From contig CAVROA010000009.1 in NCBI GenBank assembly GCA_963722715.1, positions 62,001-126,000 of the forward strand: 64,000 nt of DNA, read 5' to 3'. The position numbers and the translations under genes are program-made. Positions 59,307-64,000 of the stretch are shown here, piece by piece. The notes under the pieces were generated by a model, which saw nothing but the letters and a program-made list of their open reading frames with translations, had not been told where the DNA came from and made no database searches. Position 1 is the first letter of the stretch. Each line of letters starts with the position of its first letter. The stretch is from DASQGA01 sp963722715 (GTDB lineage: Bacteria; Actinomycetota; Thermoleophilia; Gaiellales; Gaiellaceae).

Positions 59307-60512
59307 CTAGACGAGCTCGAGGTACCGGACGGTCGAGCCGGCCGCCAGCTCCTCGGTGCCGGACTCGACGTAGACGAGCGCGTCTGCGGTGCCCGAGCGC
59401 ACCATCATGTGCGACTCCTGGCCGTCGAGCGGGCGAAGCTGCATTTCGCCGCTCTCCCCCGGAGTCGTGCGCACCCGGATCAGCTCGTCGCGGTGCTCGT
59501 TCCGGGAAACCGCCGCGGCCAACCGTCCGGAGCGAAACCGGGGCAGCGGCTCGGGTAGGCCGAGAAGCGCGTTCACGGCCGGCCGCACGAAGAGCTCGAA
59601 GGTGACGAGAACCGAGACCGGATTGCCCGGGAGGTTGAAGATCGGGGTGTCCCTGCGAACGCTGAAGGCAACGGGCTTGCCAGGCTTCACGCTGACTCCC
59701 CAGAAGACTTCCTCCGACCGAAGCTTCGCCTGCACGGCGCGCACCAGGTCGTGCGGGCCCACGGACGCCCCTCCCGAGGTCACGAGCATGTCGAAGCCGA
59801 GGAGAGCGCGCTCCATCGTTCGCTCAAGCTCCTCCTCGTCGTCCGCGACCACGCCCAGTTGGGCCGGGACGGCTCCGGCACTGGCGAGAGCCGCGGCCAG
59901 CAACAGCCCGTTCGACTCGTAGATCTGCCCCGGCTCAAGGGCTTCGCCGGGTTGTCGGAGCTCCGTTCCCGTAACGAGGATCCCGACGCGTGGCCGCTTG
60001 GCGCATTGCACCTCTGACACTCCGGCCGCAGCGAGTGCTCCCACCTGGGCAGGGCCGAGCGATGCTCCGGCTTCGAGCACCGGCTGACCCGACTGGGTGT
60101 CGCCGCCTCGTGGACGGACGTTCGCACCCTGCCGTGCCTCTTCAGTGAACGTGACCTGGGAGTCCTCGTGCTGGACGAGCTCGATCGGCACGACTGTGTC
60201 CGCACCCTCCGGGACGACACCGCCGGTCGAGATCGCCATCGCCTCACCCGCTGCCAGAGCGCGGCTCGCGGGTCGACCGGCGGCAATCTCCTCGACGACC
60301 GGCAGGGTTCCTCCGATCGACACGTCGGCGGCGCGCACCGCGAAGCCGTCCATCGCCGAGCTCGCGAAAGGAGGCAGATCGACCTGGGCCGTCGCCGGGT
60401 CGGCAAGCACCCGCCCGGCCGCTCGCTCGATCGGGACGCGCTCGGCGGCGAGCGGCCGCACGCGTTCGAGGATCAGGCGGTGCGCCTCGCCGACGGAGAT
60501 CAGGTCTGGCAC
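59307..60512 (-). CDS. moeA: Molybdopterin molybdenumtransferase MoeA
   Basis: 401 residues. PPFASSAMDGFAV, VVPEGADTVVPIE, GILVTGTELRQPGE, TSGGASVGPHD, KPGKPVAFS and NLPGNPVSVLVTFE are all canonical. It inserts molybdate into adenylylated molybdopterin. MoaB/MoaC are encoded about 10 kb away. The C-terminal beta domain is present. Confidence 0.96.
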   Translation of the reverse strand: MPDLISVGEAHRLILERVRPLAAERVPIERAAGRVLADPATAQVDLPPFASSAMDGFAVRAADVSIGGTLPVVEEIAAGRPASRALAAGEAMAISTGGVVPEGADTVVPIELVQHEDSQVTFTEEARQGANVRPRGGDTQSGQPVLEAGASLGPAQVGALAAAGVSEVQCAKRPRVGILVTGTELRQPGEALEPGQIYESNGLLLAAALASAGAVPAQLGVVADDEEELERTMERALLGFDMLVTSGGASVGPHDLVRAVQAKLRSEEVFWGVSVKPGKPVAFSVRRDTPIFNLPGNPVSVLVTFELFVRPAVNALLGLPEPLPRFRSGRLAAAVSRNEHRDELIRVRTTPGESGEMQLRPLDGQESHMMVRSGTADALVYVESGTEELAAGSTVRYLELV

Positions 60513-60542
60513 GGAGCCGTACGCTAACCGGCCCTGGGCCCT

Positions 60543-61787
60543 CTAGATCGGCACTGCGTCACGCAAGAGATATGCGGAGAGCCCGAGCGCCAGCCAGCGA
60601 GCGGCGCTGTCATCCTCGAAGGCGGCGAGCGGAACGGCCCAGACCGCGTACCAGGGAACGAGCCAGGTCGTGGCCAGGAGGACGAAGCCGGCGCAAAGGC
60701 CGAGCCTGGCGCGGCCCCGCCACGCCTGCAGAAGCAACCAGAGGTACGCGATCGCGAAGAGACCCGCGAGGAGACCGGCTGCGACACCTTCGGGAAGGCC
60801 TAACTGAGAGAGCCGGTTCGGAAGGCTGTAGCGAGCCTGGTCGGAAAGGTTGTCGGCGAGCGGGCCGAACGCGCCGAGCCACGCAGTCCCGTAGCGCAGG
60901 AAGGCCGCAGCCGCGAGACCTCCGGCTGCGATTGCGAACCCCAGATACGGGAGAGACCGCCCATTCCGTCGCAATTCGAGCGCGCGCAGCGGCAGAAAGA
61001 CGAGTGGCACCCACTTGACCGCGATCGCGCAGGCCCAGGCAGCGCCCTCCAATTGCCGGCGTCCGGTGGCTGCCAGCGCAAGGGCAGCCAGGACGAACAC
61101 CATCATGAGCGCGTCGTTGTGGCCGCCTCCCGCAAAGTGAAGGGCAAGGAGCGGGTTCCAGCCGACGAAGGCCGCGGCGAGCGCGGGCCTCCTCCCGAGC
61201 CGTGCTGCCAATCCGGCGAGGGCAAGCATCGCCGCGGCGGCGAGACCCTTGTAGAGGCCCCCGGCTAGTCCGGCCGAATCGCCGACGACCGCTGCGTGGC
61301 CTTCCGAGAGAAGCGTGAACCCGGGGCCGTACACGGTGGTCGTGTCACGCCAGCGTTCGCCCATGAGTGGATAGGCGGGGTCGTCGGGGAACGTGCTCGG
61401 CGGATCCGAGTACGGGTTCGCGTCATGCACCGCACCCAGCCGCCCGTAGTCCCAGTAGGTGTAGGCGTCCGTCGAGAGAAGGACAGGCCCGGCGAGAGGC
61501 ACGAGCTGAATGGCAGCAGTGATCGCGAGGACTGCACCCACCCGAGCCGTGCGATCGCGGCTGAGAAGGGCAACGGCGAGGACGTAGAAAGCGAAGGCGG
61601 CAATGCTCGCGCCCAGGTAAAGCCAGGCCCACTTCGTCTCGCCGCCGGCGTGCTCGGGAGCAAGGGGTGAAGTCTCGGGAAACGCCGCCGCGACCGCGAG
61701 GCCGACCAGGAACAGACAGGCGAGGCCCGACCCGAGTACCGGCGCCTCCGTGGCGCGTGCCTGCCACCCGGCGGACGGACGGGTCAC
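60543..61787 (-). CDS. GT87-like membrane mannosyltransferase
   Basis: 414 residues with about ten membrane helices. The extracellular loop LLSTDAYTYWDYGRLGAVHDANPYSDPP with catalytic Asp, and YGPGFTLLSEG, and FAGGGHNDALMM are typical of polyprenol-phosphate-mannose-dependent GT-C enzymes such as MptB/PimE relatives. It would add mannose or arabinose to an envelope glycolipid. Four bases from the PBP gene stop. Confidence 0.8.
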   Translation of the reverse strand: MTRPSAGWQARATEAPVLGSGLACLFLVGLAVAAAFPETSPLAPEHAGGETKWAWLYLGASIAAFAFYVLAVALLSRDRTARVGAVLAITAAIQLVPLAGPVLLSTDAYTYWDYGRLGAVHDANPYSDPPSTFPDDPAYPLMGERWRDTTTVYGPGFTLLSEGHAAVVGDSAGLAGGLYKGLAAAAMLALAGLAARLGRRPALAAAFVGWNPLLALHFAGGGHNDALMMVFVLAALALAATGRRQLEGAAWACAIAVKWVPLVFLPLRALELRRNGRSLPYLGFAIAAGGLAAAAFLRYGTAWLGAFGPLADNLSDQARYSLPNRLSQLGLPEGVAAGLLAGLFAIAYLWLLLQAWRGRARLGLCAGFVLLATTWLVPWYAVWAVPLAAFEDDSAARWLALGLSAYLLRDAVPI

Positions 61788-61791
61788 CTAG

Positions 61792-64000
61792 CTAGTCGTT
61801 CGAAGGCGCGGTGGTCGCCGCCGGAGGGCCGGTCGTCCCTGCGGGAGGCGCGGTCTCCGTCGCGGCGCCGCCAGTGTCGGTCTCGCCGGAAGTCGTCTCG
61901 TCGTCCTTCTTGTCTCCCTGGCCTCCGCCGCAGTTGGCGGTACAGGGCGGCGGACCGTAGTAGGCGTACTGTCCGTGGAACGGTTGCCACTCGACCGGCT
62001 GCGACGGAAGCGCGAAGTCGGTCGAGGGGGAGGCTCCGATCGCCGCGACCATGAAGTCGTGCCAGATCTGTGCCGGGAAGGTACCGCCCGCAACCCTGAT
62101 TCCGTGCACGTTCGTCATCGGAATCTGCGCCCGTGGATAGCCGACCCAGACGGCCGTCGTGAGCGTGGGCGTGTAGCCCACGAACCAAGCGTCCGCAAAG
62201 TCATCCGCCGTGCCGGTCTTCCCGGCCGCCGGCCGGCCGAAGTTGGCTGCGGTACCGGTGCCCGCCAGGATGTTTTGCTGCAGGATCTTCGTCACCTCGT
62301 AGGCGACGCCGTCTCTGAAGACGCGCTTGCGCTTCGGTTTCCCCCAACCGGCGTCCGCATCGACTTTGCCGTTCGGCAGCACGACCTCCCTGATCGCCAT
62401 CGGCTCGGAGTAGATGCCTCCGGCAGCGAGCGTCGCATAGGCCGAAGCCATGTCGAGCACCGAGACCGAGTTCGTCCCGAGACCGACCGACGCGACGGGC
62501 TCGAGTCGCGTCTTGATGCCCATCTCATGGGCGACCCTGACCACATTCTCCGGGCCGACGTCGAGCGTCAGTCGTGCGTAGACCGTGTTGTCGGAGCGAA
62601 GGGTCGAGGATGCGATCGTCGACGGGCCGTAGTAGTCACCGGCGTACGTGGAGACGTCCCAGGGCTCACTGAGAGGATCCGGCTGCCAGTGGAACGGCGC
62701 CGAGAGGTACATGGTGGAGTTCGGGTTGATGCCCTGTCGGATCGCTTCTGTCAGGACGAAGGTCTTGAACGACGAGCCGGCCTGGCGCGTGCCTTGCGCA
62801 GCGAGGTTGAACTGGACCCCCCGCCGCCCGGGGATCACGGCCGTCATCGCCCTGATGGCACCGTTTCTCGGGTTGATCGAGACAACCGCGGAGGCGGGGT
62901 CGGTGCGCTCGGTCAGGTTCTCCTTGACCGCGTTCCTTGCCGCCACCTGGAAGCGAGGATCGATCGTCGTGTAGACCTTGAGCCCACCGCTGCGTACCGT
63001 TGAGACGCCGTACTTTGCGATCAGGAGATCGCGGACGTAGCCGAAGAAGAACGGCTCGCGGATCTTCGTGTAGATCTGGCCTCGCTGCAGCCTCAGACGC
63101 TTCGCGGCAGCCCGCTCGTACTCCGCCTGGGTGAGGTTGCCGGCGACCAGCATGGCGCGGAGCACCTCGTTTCGCCGCCGGACCGCCTCGTCGGGGCGCG
63201 CGAACGGGTCGTAGACCGATGGAGCCTGCGGAAGCCCGGCGAGGAGGGCGGCCTGGGCGAGCCCGAGCTTCTTGGCGGGCTTCGAGAAGTACGTCTGCGC
63301 GGCTGCCTCGATGCCGTAGGCGTGGTTTCCGAAATACACCTGGTTCAGATAGGTCTGGAGGATCCGATCCTTTGGCCACGCATCGTCGAGCTTGAGCGCC
63401 AGGCAGGCTTCCTTCGTCTTCCGCTTCAACGAGCGCTCGTTGCCGATGTAGAGGTTTCGGACGAGCTGCTGCGTGATGGTCGAGCCGCCCTCGACGATGC
63501 GGCCGCTCTCCAGATTCTTGAATGCAGCACGGAAGATGCCGTGGAAATCGAGCCCACCATGCTCGTAGAAGCGCCTGTCCTCGATCGCGACTGTTGCTTC
63601 GCGGATCGAGGTCGACATCCGATCGAGCCTGACGGGCTGCCGGTTCCGCTCGGCCGGAATGGCGCCGAGCGGCGTTCCGTCCGCCGCGTACACGAACGAG
63701 TTCTGCCCCAGTGCGACCGGGCGGAGCAACTCGAGGCTGCAGCTGTTTCGAAACGCGCTCGCTCCGGTGAACGCCGCCGCGGTCAGGGCAGCCAGGACGG
63801 CCATCGCGCCGAGCCCGATCGTCAGAAGGACGAGGCGGCGCCGAGCGGCGTGATGGCGCCTGCGCCGGTTTCGGTCGCGTCGCCGGTGGTTCGCATAAAC
63901 GTTGGCCGCCGGCCGCGACTTGCCGCCGTTGCGAGGTCGCCCGTGGCCGTTTCCCGGGCGTCCGTTCCCCGGGCCGCCACGGCCGTTCCCCTTCCCGTTC
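61792..64000 (-). CDS. PBP1A-like bifunctional transglycosylase/transpeptidase (5' partial)
   Basis: The frame is open to the window edge, at least 735 residues; the start lies beyond 64000. A cytosolic tail rich in Gly, Asn, Pro and Arg precedes one membrane helix at 63770-63840 (RLVLLTIGLGAMAVLAA). The GT51 domain has ATVAIEDRRFYEHGG and GGSTITQQLVRNLY; the transpeptidase has SSFK, SDN and KTG motifs. A Thr/Pro/Gly-rich tail ends the protein. It makes and crosslinks peptidoglycan. The internal ATG at 63804 lies within the helix and is not the start. Confidence 0.95.
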   Translation of the reverse strand, partial: NGKGNGRGGPGNGRPGNGHGRPRNGGKSRPAANVYANHRRRDRNRRRRHHAARRRLVLLTIGLGAMAVLAALTAAAFTGASAFRNSCSLELLRPVALGQNSFVYAADGTPLGAIPAERNRQPVRLDRMSTSIREATVAIEDRRFYEHGGLDFHGIFRAAFKNLESGRIVEGGSTITQQLVRNLYIGNERSLKRKTKEACLALKLDDAWPKDRILQTYLNQVYFGNHAYGIEAAAQTYFSKPAKKLGLAQAALLAGLPQAPSVYDPFARPDEAVRRRNEVLRAMLVAGNLTQAEYERAAAKRLRLQRGQIYTKIREPFFFGYVRDLLIAKYGVSTVRSGGLKVYTTIDPRFQVAARNAVKENLTERTDPASAVVSINPRNGAIRAMTAVIPGRRGVQFNLAAQGTRQAGSSFKTFVLTEAIRQGINPNSTMYLSAPFHWQPDPLSEPWDVSTYAGDYYGPSTIASSTLRSDNTVYARLTLDVGPENVVRVAHEMGIKTRLEPVASVGLGTNSVSVLDMASAYATLAAGGIYSEPMAIREVVLPNGKVDADAGWGKPKRKRVFRDGVAYEVTKILQQNILAGTGTAANFGRPAAGKTGTADDFADAWFVGYTPTLTTAVWVGYPRAQIPMTNVHGIRVAGGTFPAQIWHDFMVAAIGASPSTDFALPSQPVEWQPFHGQYAYYGPPPCTANCGGGQGDKKDDETTSGETDTGGAATETAPPAGTTGPPAATTAPSND

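Noticed and set aside
7579..64000. Mobile elements, prophage or genomic island
   Set aside because: No transposase, integrase or inverted-repeat pair was found; coding style is uniform.

Overview
The window is chromosomal DNA from a high-GC actinobacterium. The best fit is the Thermoleophilia (Gaiellales/Solirubrobacterales-like), inferred from gene content and not from any marker search. Supporting traits are a PASTA-domain Ser/Thr kinase, a SufC-B-D-S-U iron-sulfur operon, twin-arginine TatA/TatC, a caa3-type cytochrome oxidase with the YSHPxV signature, an actinobacterial-type dCTP deaminase, TreT trehalose synthase, frequent GTG/TTG starts and many 1-4 nt gene overlaps. Coding density is very high; the only sizeable gene-free gap is 7388-7578. 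I see no insertion sequence, prophage, CRISPR array or rRNA. One tRNA (Phe-GAA) is present.

Layout. 1-4542: PASTA kinase, D-Ala-D-Ala ligase, and a second kinase on the minus strand whose tail is frameshifted. 4586-7387: GABA-type aminotransferase, divergent dcd, and an NDUFA9-like reductase. 7579-14661 (minus): suf operon sufC-sufB-VOC-VOC-sufD-sufS-sufU-Rieske, followed by a small protein and an O-methyltransferase. 14779-18567 (plus): tatA-tatC-tatA2, a shrunken amidohydrolase, a TPR protein, a STAS protein and a dihaem lipoprotein cytochrome. 18564-23629 (minus): caa3 oxidase genes ctaC-ctaD-ctaE interleaved with Usp-like proteins. 23757-24986 (plus): a tiny membrane peptide, DUF6766 and DUF1360 proteins. 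24990-31728: Mrp ATPase, B12-binding MerR regulator, GNAT acetyltransferase, IMPase, DUF1015, YhaM-like nuclease, M29 aminopeptidase. 31733-41577: YchF/DUF933 ATPase, ECF-type sigma factor, methylmalonyl-CoA epimerase, compact FtsH, NAPRTase, DUF1385, M20 peptidase, RarA, arginase, tRNA-Phe and a cupin.

41585-52540 is an almost continuous minus-strand run: treT-otsA-moaC-moaB-ccmA-ccmB-ccmC-ccmD-like-hemX-hemA-hemC-hemD-SAM hydrolase-methyltransferase. It couples trehalose synthesis, molybdopterin and haem/cytochrome c maturation genes. 52582-64000: RsbW-like anti-sigma kinase behind a SigB-type promoter, orphan DNA methyltransferase, HtrA protease, a two-component system, M28 membrane peptidase, MoeA, a GT87-like mannosyltransferase, and a PBP1A-type transglycosylase whose 5' end lies beyond the window.

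Functional threads are respiration (caa3 oxidase, cytochrome c, Ccm, haem, Fe-S), envelope synthesis and sensing (Ddl, PBP1A, PASTA kinase) and stress (RsbW, trehalose, Usp, HtrA). No clearly novel multi-gene system is evident. The most interesting items are a doubly deleted amidohydrolase, two genes lacking any canonical start codon, SigB-like promoters before rsbW and treT, a conserved-looking membrane micropeptide, tandem VOC proteins inside the suf operon, and a structured gap at 7401-7510.
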